A DNA stretch of 64,000 bases from the NCBI GenBank assembly GCA_947488295.1, contig CANKYU010000003.1, positions 310,001-374,000 on the forward strand. Direction: 5' to 3'. Below the pieces are notes generated by a model. The model worked only from the letters and a program-made list of their open reading frames with translations. It was not told the DNA's origin and made no database searches. Source of the DNA: an uncultured Anderseniella sp. GTDB taxonomy: Bacteria; Pseudomonadota; Alphaproteobacteria; Rhizobiales; Aestuariivirgaceae. Shown piece by piece: positions 32,718 to 41,335 of this stretch (its first letter is position 1; each line of letters starts with the position of its first letter). A program made the translations under genes and the position numbers.

Positions 32718-32752
32718 TTGCCGTCCAAACTGGCGGACGGGCAACCGTCCAA
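32718..32752 (+). promoter_or_regulatory. Short switching hairpin in the formate dehydrogenase leader
   Basis: CCGTCC occurs at 32721-32726 and again at 32745-32750, both able to pair with GGACGG (32735-32740) that lies between. The later pairing has a GCAA tetraloop. The two CCGTCC copies sit in a near-identical repeat (CCGTCCAAACTG and CCGTCCAAAACTG). Alternative structures 20 bases before the ribosome site could affect translation of the Tat-signal gene. No known riboswitch match. Confidence 0.35.
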
Positions 32753-32769
32753 AACTGAAGGAGCGGAAA

Positions 32770-32964
32770 ATGGCAAAAGGAAGTGACAAGGTGGCCTCAG
32801 GCCGTCGCGATTTCCTGAAACTTGCTGGTGTGTCCGCCGTGACCGGAACTGCAGCCGTTGCTGCCGGGTCGGTTGCCGCAGAAGCTGCAGCGCCTACTGA
32901 AGGCGGTGCAGGCTATCAGGAAACTGATCACGTCAAGACATACTACAAGCTTGCCGCATTCTAG
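32770..32964 (+). CDS. Tat-signal small protein of formate dehydrogenase locus (FdhX type)
   Basis: A 64-residue protein with a twin-arginine motif RRDFLKLAG at residues 15-23 and a hydrophobic helix after it. This matches the formate dehydrogenase region Tat-target family (FdhX), conserved before fdhA in many proteobacteria. It is probably part of the exported formate dehydrogenase or its assembly. A gaagg-agcgg ribosome site precedes ATG 32770. It is followed by fdhA with an 80-base gap. Confidence 0.88.
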   Translation: MAKGSDKVASGRRDFLKLAGVSAVTGTAAVAAGSVAAEAAAPTEGGAGYQETDHVKTYYKLAAF

Positions 32965-33044
32965 TTCCTGTATGGAACTGAATTTGCGGAATCAAGGGAC
33001 TTAAATTCAGGCGTCAATTAAGGCGTCGCATCTGGAGGAAGATC

Positions 33045-35993
33045 ATGCTCAGGAAGAAGACGGGAGAGGTGGCGTTCGGCCCTCGACTGTCATCGGCCCT
33101 CACCGATTTAACCGGTGGAGCGATTGACAGGCGGACATTCTTGCGCCGTTCGGGACTTGCCGTAGGCGGTCTCGCAGCAGCATCGACAATGTCGTCGGGA
33201 ATGGTACGCAAGGCGGAAGCAGCATCTGTTTCCGGTGCGGTTGAAATCAAGAAGTCAGTGTGTACGCACTGCTCGGTTGGTTGCACCGTGCTGGCAGAAA
33301 CATCAAATGGCGTTTGGGTTGGTCAGGAACCTGGTTTCGACAGCCCGTTCAACCTTGGTGCCCATTGTGCCAAGGGAGCTGCGGTTCGCGAGCATGCTCA
33401 CGGCGAGCGCCGCCTGAAGTATCCGACCAAGCTGGTGGATGGCAAATGGCAGAAAGTGTCATGGGAAGAAGCCATCAACGAAATCGGCGACAAGATGCTG
33501 GATATTCGCGAGAAGTCCGGTCCCGATTCCGTATACTGGCTGGGGTCCGCCAAGCACAACAATGAGCAGGCCTATCTGTTCCGCAAGTTCTATGCCTACT
33601 GGGGCACCAACAATGGTGACCACCAGGCGCGTATCTGTCACTCGACCACGGTTGCCGGTGTTGCCAACACCTGGGGCTATGGTGCGATGACCAACTCGTA
33701 CAATGACATGCACAATTCGCGTGCCATCTTCCTGATTGGCGGCAACCCGGCCGAGGCACATCCTGTGTCTTTGCTGCACATGCTGAAAGCCAAGGAAGAA
33801 AACAACGCGGCATTCATTGTCTGTGATCCGCGCTTTACCCGTACCGCTGCTCACGCCACAGAATATGTCCGGTTCCGTTCCGGTACCGACGTGGCGCTGA
33901 TCTGGGGTATCTTGTACCACATCTTCGAAAACAGCTGGGAAGACAAGGACTTCATCTCCCGCCGCGTCTGGGGCATGGAGTACATCAAGGAAGAAGTCGC
34001 CAAGTGGACCCCTGAGGAAGTTGAAAAGGTCACCGGTGTTCCCGGCTCGCAGCTCAAGCGCGTTGCCCGCACCATGGCCCAGAACAAGCCAGGCACCATC
34101 GTGTGGTGCATGGGCGGCACCCAGCATACCAACGGCAACAACAACACACGCGCCTACTGTGTGCTGCAGCTTGCTCTCGGTAACATGGGCGTGTCCGGCG
34201 GCGGTGCCAACATCTTCCGCGGCCATGACAATGTGCAAGGCGCAACCGACCTTGGCGTTCTGATGGACACACTGCCGGGTTACTATGGCCTGTCAAAAGG
34301 TGCATGGGCTCACTGGTCACGTGTCTGGGAGGAAGACCTTGACTGGCTGAAGGGCCGTTTCGGCACCCGCAAGGACAAGGACGGCAAGGACAAGGCGATG
34401 ATGAACGAGAAGGGTATTCCCGTCTCGCGCTGGATCGATGGTGTCCTTGAAGCGAAAGAGAACATTGATCAGCCGGACAATGTCCGCGCCATGGTGTTCT
34501 GGGGTCATGCACCCAATTCGCAGACCCGTCTGCCCGACATGCAGAAGGCAATGGCCAAGCTCGACCTCCTGGTCGTGGTTGATCCGTTCCCGACCATGTC
34601 GGCCGTCATGCACGGTCGCAAGGATGGTGTCTATCTGCTGCCTGCGACGACACAGTTCGAGACGCATGGTTCTGTTACCGCATCGAACCGGTCACTGCAG
34701 TGGCGTGAAAAGGTCATGGACCCGTTGTTTGAGTCCCTGCCGGATCATGTGATCATGCAGATGTTTGCCGAGAAGTTCGGCTTTGCCGATCGCTTCTTCC
34801 GCAATATCAAGGTCGAAGAGACCAAGATCGGCAAGCTGACCGTCAAGGAGCCGAGCATCGAAGACACGCTGCGTGAGATCAATCGCGGCATGTGGACGAT
34901 CGGCTACACCGGACAGTCACCGGAGCGTCTCAAGATGCACATGGCCAACCAGCACACGTTCGACAGGACGACGCTGCAGGCCCGCGGTGGCCCGGCAGAT
35001 GGTGACTATTATGGTCTGCCATGGCCGTCATGGGGCACGCCGGAAATGAAGCATCCCGGCACGCCGAACCTGTACGACAACTCCAAGCCGGTGGCTGAAG
35101 GTGGTCTGACATTCCGTGCCCGTTTCGGTGTCAAGGCGCCGGACGAGTGGGGCGGTGCCAACATGCTGGCCGAAGGCGCTTACTCCGTAGATTCTGAAAT
35201 CAAGGATGGTTATCCTGAGTTCACCTACGGCATGCTGCGCAAACTCGGCTGGGACGGCGATCTGACGGCAGACGAACTTGCTGCCATCAAGAAGGTTGCC
35301 GGCACTGACGATCAGGAAAAGCTCGACAAGATCAACTGGAAGGTTGACCTGTCAGGCGGTATCCAGCGGGTTGCAATCAAGCATGGTTGTGCACCGTTCG
35401 GCAATGCCAAGGCCCGTACTGTTGTGTGGACGTTCCCGGATCCGGTGCCGCTGCATCGCGAACCGCTGTACACGCCGCGTCGCGATCTTCTGCCCAAATA
35501 TGCCACGTTCAAGGACCGGCATATGCATCGTCTTCCAACCCTTTATGAATCGATTCAGAAGAATGATTTCTCGAAAGAGTATCCGATCATTCTGACATCG
35601 GGTCGCCTCGTGGAATACGAAGGTGGTGGTGACGAGACACGGTCGAACCCGTGGCTTGCGGAACTGCAGCAGGACATGTTCGTCGAGATCAATCCGGTTG
35701 ATGCCAACGATCTTGGTATCAGGAACGGGGATACGGTCTGGGTCGAAGGTCCTGAAAAGGGCAAGGTCAAGGTCATGGCAATGGTGACCGAGCGGGTTGG
35801 CAGAGGCGTCGCCTTCATGCCGTTCCACTTCGGTGGCCACATGCAGGGTGAAGACCTGCGGGCCAATTATCCTGCGGGCGCTGATCCGTATGTCCTGGGC
35901 GAAGCGACCAATACGGCGCAGACCTATGGCTATGACGCAGTCACTCAGATGCAGGAGTCCAAGACCACTCTCTGCAAAATTGCAAAAGCATAA
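33045..35993 (+). CDS. fdhA: Formate dehydrogenase catalytic (alpha) subunit, Cys form
   Basis: A 982-residue molybdopterin (bis-MGD) oxidoreductase, periplasmic. Twin-arginine-like region RRTFLRR near residues 29-35 followed by a hydrophobic stretch. The [4Fe-4S] ligands are Cys73, 76, 80 and 108 (CTHCSVGC...HC). The Mo ligand is Cys198 in RICHSTTVAG, where E. coli FdnG has selenocysteine. It continues with the GGNPAEAHPVSLLHM and the C-terminal MFVEINPVDANDLGIRNGD dinucleotide-binding domain. It oxidises formate to CO2, passing electrons to FdhB. It is preceded by torD and the Tat-signal protein. Confidence 0.96.
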   Translation: MLRKKTGEVAFGPRLSSALTDLTGGAIDRRTFLRRSGLAVGGLAAASTMSSGMVRKAEAASVSGAVEIKKSVCTHCSVGCTVLAETSNGVWVGQEPGFDSPFNLGAHCAKGAAVREHAHGERRLKYPTKLVDGKWQKVSWEEAINEIGDKMLDIREKSGPDSVYWLGSAKHNNEQAYLFRKFYAYWGTNNGDHQARICHSTTVAGVANTWGYGAMTNSYNDMHNSRAIFLIGGNPAEAHPVSLLHMLKAKEENNAAFIVCDPRFTRTAAHATEYVRFRSGTDVALIWGILYHIFENSWEDKDFISRRVWGMEYIKEEVAKWTPEEVEKVTGVPGSQLKRVARTMAQNKPGTIVWCMGGTQHTNGNNNTRAYCVLQLALGNMGVSGGGANIFRGHDNVQGATDLGVLMDTLPGYYGLSKGAWAHWSRVWEEDLDWLKGRFGTRKDKDGKDKAMMNEKGIPVSRWIDGVLEAKENIDQPDNVRAMVFWGHAPNSQTRLPDMQKAMAKLDLLVVVDPFPTMSAVMHGRKDGVYLLPATTQFETHGSVTASNRSLQWREKVMDPLFESLPDHVIMQMFAEKFGFADRFFRNIKVEETKIGKLTVKEPSIEDTLREINRGMWTIGYTGQSPERLKMHMANQHTFDRTTLQARGGPADGDYYGLPWPSWGTPEMKHPGTPNLYDNSKPVAEGGLTFRARFGVKAPDEWGGANMLAEGAYSVDSEIKDGYPEFTYGMLRKLGWDGDLTADELAAIKKVAGTDDQEKLDKINWKVDLSGGIQRVAIKHGCAPFGNAKARTVVWTFPDPVPLHREPLYTPRRDLLPKYATFKDRHMHRLPTLYESIQKNDFSKEYPIILTSGRLVEYEGGGDETRSNPWLAELQQDMFVEINPVDANDLGIRNGDTVWVEGPEKGKVKVMAMVTERVGRGVAFMPFHFGGHMQGEDLRANYPAGADPYVLGEATNTAQTYGYDAVTQMQESKTTLCKIAKA

Positions 35994-36005
35994 GGAGGAT
36001 ACAGA

Positions 36006-36599
36006 ATGGCTCGCATGAAGTTCCTGTGTGATGCTGAACGTTGCATCGAGTGCAACGCCTGTGTCACCGCGTGTAAGAACGAACATGAAGTTCCGTGGGG
36101 TGTAAACCGCCGCCGCGTCGTCACCATCAATGACGGCAAGCCCGGTGAACGCTCGATTTCGGTGGCTTGCATGCATTGTTCGGATGCACCTTGCATGGCC
36201 GTGTGCCCGGTTGACTGTTTCTATCAGTCTGCCGAGGGCGTGGTTCTGCACAACAAAGACCTCTGCATCGGTTGTGGTTACTGTTTCTACGCGTGCCCGT
36301 TTGGCGCGCCTCAGTTCCCGCAGGTCGGTAACTTCGGCTCACGCGGCAAGATGGACAAATGTACCTTCTGTGCCGGTGGTCCCGAGGAAGCCAATTCCGA
36401 CACGGAGTTCAAGAAATATGGCCGCAACCGCCTGGCCGAAGGCAAACTTCCGCTTTGTGCGGAAATGTGCGCGACCAAGGCATTGCTTGCAGGTGACGGC
36501 GATCAGGTCGCCAACATCTACCGTGAGCGTGTGGTTGGCCGTGGCTTCGGGTCCGGTGCCTGGGGATGGGGTAAGGCCTATCCCGGTTCCGGCTCCTAA
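36006..36599 (+). CDS. fdhB: Formate dehydrogenase iron-sulfur (beta) subunit
   Basis: A 197-residue ferredoxin-like subunit with four [4Fe-4S] motifs: CIECNACVTACK, CMHCSDAPCMAVCP, CIGCGYCFYACP, and the split KCTFC...CAEMC. It links the FdhA cluster chain to the cytochrome b gamma subunit. No separate signal peptide; it is expected to be exported with FdhA by Tat. Ribosome site aaggagg lies before ATG 36006, 12 bases after fdhA. Confidence 0.95.
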   Translation: MARMKFLCDAERCIECNACVTACKNEHEVPWGVNRRRVVTINDGKPGERSISVACMHCSDAPCMAVCPVDCFYQSAEGVVLHNKDLCIGCGYCFYACPFGAPQFPQVGNFGSRGKMDKCTFCAGGPEEANSDTEFKKYGRNRLAEGKLPLCAEMCATKALLAGDGDQVANIYRERVVGRGFGSGAWGWGKAYPGSGS

Positions 36600-36682
36600 C
36601 CGCCGACATGAAACAGTCAGGAACTGCGCAGCGGTTCCTGACGGTCACATCGAAGGTATGGACATATCGATGATGTCCGGAC

Positions 36683-36706
36683 AGGGCGGCGAGAAATCGC
36701 CGCCCT
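36683..36706 (+). terminator. Hairpin after fdhB
   Basis: AGGGCGGCGA (36683-36692) and TCGCCGCCCT (36697-36706) are perfect reverse complements around a GAAA tetraloop, giving a 10-bp GC-rich stem. Only TTGTT follows, so it may be a weak intrinsic terminator or an mRNA-stability/processing stem separating fdhA-fdhB from the downstream membrane genes. Confidence 0.6.
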
Positions 36707-36801
36707 TGTTCGAAAAGACTGCAACATCGCCGGACTGCACTTGTTGAAATTACACCGGCAATGGTTTTGCCGTGCCACACCTGGAAGGGGCGACCTAGTT
36801 C

Positions 36802-36999
36802 ATGAATATGAGGACCATTCGGTTTTTCTCACTGGCGATACTTCTCGGGCTGCTTGCGGGTTGCCAGGAGAGGGAAAGCGAGAACCCGTTTTTGAAGGAA
36901 AAAGGCGTTTACAGCGGCAAGCCGGATGAAACGCTGAATGACGACACCAGGGAACAACTGCGCAGGCGCATGAACATCCAGCGCGGTGGCAGCATTTGA
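36802..36999 (+). CDS. Small predicted lipoprotein
   Basis: A 65-residue protein with a lipoprotein signal: hydrophobic segment then LLAGC, with lipidated Cys21. The mature part is about 44 residues, charged (QERESENPFLKEKGV, then RRRMNIQRGG). I do not recognise a family. It lies between fdhB and the gamma-subunit gene on the same strand, so it is probably a small accessory of the periplasmic formate dehydrogenase. Confidence 0.7.
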   Translation: MNMRTIRFFSLAILLGLLAGCQERESENPFLKEKGVYSGKPDETLNDDTREQLRRRMNIQRGGSI

Positions 37000-37073
37000 A
37001 CCCATGTGAAAGCTGCCGGTCACGCGGCAATTGGTATACGATCTGATACGGGCAACCCAAGGGGACCAGCGTT

Positions 37074-38180
37074 ATGAAATCCACAACCGATATAGCGAAA
37101 TCCATACGTAGCGTATGCATGGCTCTTATCGCGGTAACAGTGCTGGCAATCGGCAGCATTGCCACGCCTGCAGCCGCCCAGACAACCAGTCCGGATGTGG
37201 CGACCGAAGCGCAGAGCACCGACCTGAATACAGGCTTCTGGAGTCAGATCCGAAAAGGCGCCACCGGCAATGTCTCCATCCCTGACAAGAATGCCGGTGT
37301 CCTGATCCAGTCGGAAGGCGATACCGCCTATAGGGCGTTTCGCAACGGCCCGCTGAAGCTGTATTCAACCTACGGGCTGCTTGCCATCCTGTTCCTGCTG
37401 TCTTTGTATTTCCTGCTGCGGGGCCGCATCAAGATCGACCATGGCCGCTCCGGTATCACCATGGAGCGCTTTAACGGACTTGAACGGTTCGCCCACTGGC
37501 TGATGGCGGGTTCTTTCGTGATACTCGCGCTGTCCGGCCTGAACATGATGTTTGGCCGGTATGTGCTGATGCCGGTGATTGGCAAGGAGACTTTTGCGTT
37601 CATCACCTTGTGGGGCAAGTACCTGCACAACTACCTCTCGTTCGCGTTCATGCTGGGCGTTGCCTTGGCCTTCATTCTGTGGGTGGTGCACAACTTCCCC
37701 AATCGGCACGATCTGGTCTGGCTGTTAAAAGGCGGCGGCCTGTTCACCAAAGGCTCTCACCCGCCGGCGAAGAAATTCAATGCAGGTCAGAAACTGCTGT
37801 TCTGGAGCGTTGTCATTCTGACAATTTCGGTGTCCTTGTCCGGCATTGCGCTGATGTTCCCGTTCGAAACGGCTTTCATGGCGAAAACATTTGCGGCCCT
37901 GAATGCTATCGGATTTGATTTGCCGACCAGCGTTTCTGCCATTCAGGAACAGCAACTCAATCAGATCTGGCACGCCATTGTTGGTGTCTTGTTCATCATC
38001 ATCATACTGGGTCACATTTATATTGGGTCTGTCGGTATGGAAGGCGCGTTCGACGCCATGGGATCCGGTGAAGTTGATACCAACTGGGCGCGCGAACATC
38101 ACAGCCTGTGGGTAGAAGAGATGGAGCAGAAGGCAAAATCAGCGCCTGCTGCCGGCTCAGCCAGCCAGCCGGCGGAATAA
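37074..38180 (+). CDS. fdhC: Formate dehydrogenase gamma subunit (cytochrome b556-type)
   Basis: A 368-residue membrane subunit. A signal peptide (residues 1-37, cleaved near AAAQ) is followed by a periplasmic segment, then four membrane helices. The body has MERFNGLERFAHWLMAGSFVILALSGLNM, the YLHNYLSFAF helix and LNQIWHAIVGVLFIIIILGHIYIG, with histidines spaced to bind two b hemes as in FdnI. It passes electrons from FdhB to the quinone pool. The stop is 19 bases before the WD40-cytochrome c gene. Confidence 0.93.
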   Translation: MKSTTDIAKSIRSVCMALIAVTVLAIGSIATPAAAQTTSPDVATEAQSTDLNTGFWSQIRKGATGNVSIPDKNAGVLIQSEGDTAYRAFRNGPLKLYSTYGLLAILFLLSLYFLLRGRIKIDHGRSGITMERFNGLERFAHWLMAGSFVILALSGLNMMFGRYVLMPVIGKETFAFITLWGKYLHNYLSFAFMLGVALAFILWVVHNFPNRHDLVWLLKGGGLFTKGSHPPAKKFNAGQKLLFWSVVILTISVSLSGIALMFPFETAFMAKTFAALNAIGFDLPTSVSAIQEQQLNQIWHAIVGVLFIIIILGHIYIGSVGMEGAFDAMGSGEVDTNWAREHHSLWVEEMEQKAKSAPAAGSASQPAE

Positions 38181-38199
38181 CCTTGCCGGGGTTGGACAC

Positions 38200-39609
38200 T
38201 TGACTGGTGATCGGGTTTTTCATGCTCTTGCCTGCAGCCTGCTGAAGGGCCGTTCCTTGCGGATTGTGCAGGTCATTGGGGTGATGTTGATCGCGACGCT
38301 GGTCTTGCCCGCCCAGGCTGAGATCAAGCCCGGGCAGGGCGACCTCAAGGGCCATGGCGGGCCGGTGAAATCGGTTGCCACGTCTCCTGACGGCATCGCC
38401 ATCGTGTCCGGCAGTTTCGACTATTCCATGATGTACTGGGATGTCGCTGATGCCGCAAAACCGGCCTTGCGCAAACGCTTTGCCGACCATGACGGGGCCG
38501 TGAACGCGGTCGCCGTTCTGCCCGATGGCCGGCTTGCGGTTACCGGCAGTGATGACGGCATCGTGCGTTTGCTGGACCTCCAGGCGGGTAATGTCGCACA
38601 CGTATTCAACGGGCATGATCTCAAGGTGGTCGATCTTGCCGTGTCGCCTGATGGCAGGCTTCTGGCCTCGGCGTCGTGGGATCGCACAGTGCGGGTATGG
38701 TCGCTGGCAGAAAAGCGTTTGCTGCATGTGCTGAAGGGGCACCGCAACACGGTAAACGCCGTGGTGTTCTCGACGGACGGACAATTCATCTACTCAACCG
38801 GTACGGACGCCACCATCCGCAAATGGAGGGTCGAAGACGGGTCCGAGGAACGGGTGATCTATCGTAATGGCTGGGGCATCAATGTGCTGGCGGCCTTGCC
38901 CGGTGGCAGGGAACTGGCATTCGGCGCGCTCAACGGGACCGCAGCCGTGCTGGATATCGAAAGCGGCGAAATTGCCCATCAACTGGCGCAGCGCGACCGC
39001 CCCATCCTGTCGGTTGCGGTGTCGCCGGAACACAAGGTGCTGGCGTTCGGCGGCGGCGATGGCATCGTGTCCGTATATGACATGAGCGACTGGACACCGG
39101 TGAAACTGCTCGACAATCCGTATGGCCCGATCTGGGCGCTGACCTTTTCAGGAGACGGCGACACGTTGTACCTGGGCGGGCTCGATGACACGGTACATTA
39201 CTGGCAATTTCGCCCGGGCCGTGACTTTGAACCGGCGCGCGGCAAGTTCCCGCGACGCTTTCAGGCCGATGAGGGCCTGAGCGTCGGTGAACGCCAGTTC
39301 GCCCGCAAGTGTTCCGTCTGCCACACCCTGTCACCTGACGATGCCAATCGCGCCGGACCGACTCTTTATGGAGTGTTCGGCCGCAAGGCGGGCACCTTGC
39401 CGGGATATGCCTATTCGAAGGCTTTGCTCGACTCCGATATTGTCTGGAATGCTGACACTATCGGCAAGCTGTTTGAAAAAGGCCCGCAGCATCTGGTGCC
39501 CGGCACCAAGATGCCGCTGCAGAAAATGTCCAATACCGAAGAACGCGATGCGATGATTGTGTGGTTGAAGGAACAGACGCAAAGTTCGCCGGACGAGGCA
39601 AAAAAGTGA
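38200..39609 (+). CDS. WD40-repeat protein fused to class I cytochrome c domain
   Basis: A 469-residue periplasmic fusion. A signal peptide covers about residues 1-40 (...LPAQA). Then come about six to seven WD40 blades (repeats of GHxxxVxxxxxSPDG...S.S.D..VR.W type, e.g. SPDGRLLASASWDRTVRVW), reaching residue 350. The C-terminal 100 residues are a class I cytochrome c with CSVCH (Cys371, Cys374, His375) and a likely Met ligand in PGTKMPLQKM. Start TTG 38200 is weak; ATG 38284 is another option. It follows the Fdh gamma gene directly, so it may accept electrons from, or scaffold, the periplasmic formate dehydrogenase. Confidence 0.88.
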   Translation: MTGDRVFHALACSLLKGRSLRIVQVIGVMLIATLVLPAQAEIKPGQGDLKGHGGPVKSVATSPDGIAIVSGSFDYSMMYWDVADAAKPALRKRFADHDGAVNAVAVLPDGRLAVTGSDDGIVRLLDLQAGNVAHVFNGHDLKVVDLAVSPDGRLLASASWDRTVRVWSLAEKRLLHVLKGHRNTVNAVVFSTDGQFIYSTGTDATIRKWRVEDGSEERVIYRNGWGINVLAALPGGRELAFGALNGTAAVLDIESGEIAHQLAQRDRPILSVAVSPEHKVLAFGGGDGIVSVYDMSDWTPVKLLDNPYGPIWALTFSGDGDTLYLGGLDDTVHYWQFRPGRDFEPARGKFPRRFQADEGLSVGERQFARKCSVCHTLSPDDANRAGPTLYGVFGRKAGTLPGYAYSKALLDSDIVWNADTIGKLFEKGPQHLVPGTKMPLQKMSNTEERDAMIVWLKEQTQSSPDEAKK

Positions 39610-39716
39610 AAACAGTTTGCACATGGGTGCATGCCTTACCTATATCATTACAGGTACGGGAGTTGCCGCGGCCCTGACCGGGTCGGGGCCAAGGGGAAAC
39701 AGGAAGGGTCAACACA

Positions 39717-39839
39717 ATGAAAGCATTTGTACTGGCATGCGCAGCCATGGCTGTGATCGGCGTTGGCGCGCATTTTGGGCTGGCGTCGCTGGAGTTGTCG
39801 GCGAGTAATGTGTATTCGACCGACAATGTGCGCCAATAG
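39717..39839 (+). CDS. Small predicted membrane/secreted protein, 40 residues
   Basis: A 40-residue protein starting at ATG 39717, preceded by a very good aggaagg site. It begins with a short hydrophobic stretch (KAFVLACAAMAVIGVGAHFGLAS) split over its first 23 residues and ends in a polar STDNVRQ. It sits between the WD40-cytochrome gene and DUF6494 in the formate locus. Length, site and composition suggest a true small membrane peptide; I know no family. Confidence 0.5.
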   Translation: MKAFVLACAAMAVIGVGAHFGLASLELSASNVYSTDNVRQ

Positions 39840-39889
39840 AACGCTATGAATTGCGGGCGCTGCTCACAACAACAGGGAAGTACCGAAAA

Positions 39890-40081
39890 ATGGATGACGA
39901 CAAGTTCAACATGTCGATGCGCAAGTTCCTCAAGCAGGTCGGTGTGACATCACAACAGAAAATCGAAGAGGCGGTTCGCGCATCAGGCAAGTCGTCCGGC
40001 AGTGTGACGGTAACCGCGACGATCAACTGTGGCGACGTCGGGCTCGACCACACAGTGACCGGCGAGATTGACCTCGGCTGA
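39890..40081 (+). CDS. DUF6494-family small protein
   Basis: A 63-residue cytoplasmic protein of the DUF6494 family, with KFNMSMRKFLKQVGVTSQQKIEEAVRASG in the first half. It starts at ATG 39890; the upstream extension to 39851 is not conserved. The family co-occurs with molybdoenzyme formate dehydrogenase genes in alphaproteobacteria, as here. The function is unknown. The next frame begins a few bases before its stop. Confidence 0.82.
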   Translation: MDDDKFNMSMRKFLKQVGVTSQQKIEEAVRASGKSSGSVTVTATINCGDVGLDHTVTGEIDLG

Positions 40082-40100
40082 TGGCCTGTCAAATTTGCAG

Positions 40101-40853
40101 ATGGTTCCGATGAACGAAGAACCGGTCTTTCCACCCTTGCTGAGCGGCATCGCCGTAGCACCGGGCACCGACACCGCAGCGGTTGCTGTTGCTGCCGTCA
40201 TGACGGAAGAGGCGGGGGCCGGAGATCTGTACTGGTCACAGTCGGAAGACCGCCTGAACATGGCCATCGTACTGGAACCGGATGTGCCGTTGTCGCGCGC
40301 GGTACAGGTTCGCCATGTGCTGGCAGTGGCCTTTGGTGATGCCTTCGGCGCCATCTCGCCTCCCGAAATTGGTGTCCACTATCGCTGGCCTGGCGACATT
40401 CTGGTCAATGGCGCCAGGGCCGGCGCGATCACGCTCGATGTGCCGGCCGGCCTTACCGCCGATCAGGTGCCTGCATGGATGGTGCTGGGTCTCGATGTGG
40501 CCATTACGCTTGACCTGTCGGTGGACAATCCGGGCGAACTGCCGGACCGCACCACCTTGCATGAGGAAGGTGCCGGCGAAGTTACCCGCACCATGCTGCT
40601 GGACTCCGTGTCACGGCACTTCCTGACCTGGATCGACGGCTGGATGAACGAAGGCTTCAAGTCCGTTCATGAAAACTGGCTTGGCCGGGCGACAGGTTCG
40701 GACAAGGATGTCACGGTATCTCACGCCGGCGCTACAGTGAGTGGCCGGGTAACCGGCATGGATGAGGAAGGCAACCTGTTGTTCACGCCGGCAGATCAGC
40801 CGGTGCAGGCGCTGGCGCTCATTGAGACCGTTGTGGGACATCACGGGTCATGA
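40101..40853 (+). CDS. Biotin/lipoate-protein-ligase-like protein with DUF4444
   Basis: A 250-residue protein combining a BirA/LplA-like ligase domain (RHVLAVAFGDAFGAISPPEIGVHYRWPGDILVNGARAGAI in the middle) with a C-terminal DUF4444 domain. The catalytic loop of biotin ligase (GRGRRG) is not seen, so adenylation chemistry is doubtful. The start is among TTG 40068, ATG 40101 and ATG 40110. Member of the conserved formate-locus set; it may modify or bind a molybdenum or Fe-S partner. The stop overlaps the DUF6505 start by 4 bases. Confidence 0.78.
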   Translation: MVPMNEEPVFPPLLSGIAVAPGTDTAAVAVAAVMTEEAGAGDLYWSQSEDRLNMAIVLEPDVPLSRAVQVRHVLAVAFGDAFGAISPPEIGVHYRWPGDILVNGARAGAITLDVPAGLTADQVPAWMVLGLDVAITLDLSVDNPGELPDRTTLHEEGAGEVTRTMLLDSVSRHFLTWIDGWMNEGFKSVHENWLGRATGSDKDVTVSHAGATVSGRVTGMDEEGNLLFTPADQPVQALALIETVVGHHGS

Positions 40854-41335
40854 CCAAAATATTGCGGACCATCCGGTTTGACAGTTCGGACGACAATGTG
40901 TTTGTCGCCCCGGCGGGACCGGACGAGATTGCCCTGTCGGGCGCATTTGCCTTTGCCGGCATGGGAATGGAAGAAATCCGAGGGAAGACCCGGCAGGCAT
41001 TTGCCAACGGGTTTCTCGCACTGCCCAGTCTGGGCCGGGCGACTTTTGTGTCCATCGGTGAAGCAACTGAAAATGAATTCAACGATGCGGTTGATGCCCT
41101 GGCACGCTTGTTCATGGACGACTATGAGGCACCCGATCATGATGCTGCGCGCGAGGCTGCGCGCGAAGAGATGGAATTTTCATGTGAACTCGCCAGTGGC
41201 AAGCCGCTCAACACCTTGCTCACCGTGCACCGCACGCTTACCGAAGAAGGTGCGATCCATGAGGAATACCGCGAAATCACGCCGCCCGGGCAGGAGCGCC
41301 CGCACACACGTATCTGGGATATAGCTGATGAGTGA
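40850..41335 (+). CDS. DUF6505-family protein
   Basis: A 161-residue cytoplasmic protein of the DUF6505 family. The N-terminal half has KILRTIRFDSSDDNVFVAPA and the second half helices with many acidic residues, ending in PGQERPHTRIWDIADE. It is translationally coupled both ways (4 bases with DUF4444 gene, 8 bases with DUF6352 gene). Function unknown; presence in formate dehydrogenase loci suggests a maturation factor. Confidence 0.8.
   Translation: MTKILRTIRFDSSDDNVFVAPAGPDEIALSGAFAFAGMGMEEIRGKTRQAFANGFLALPSLGRATFVSIGEATENEFNDAVDALARLFMDDYEAPDHDAAREAAREEMEFSCELASGKPLNTLLTVHRTLTEEGAIHEEYREITPPGQERPHTRIWDIADE

Noticed and set aside
32089..36599. Selenocysteine formate dehydrogenase
   Set aside because: Mo ligand codon encodes Cys (residue 198); no in-frame TGA.
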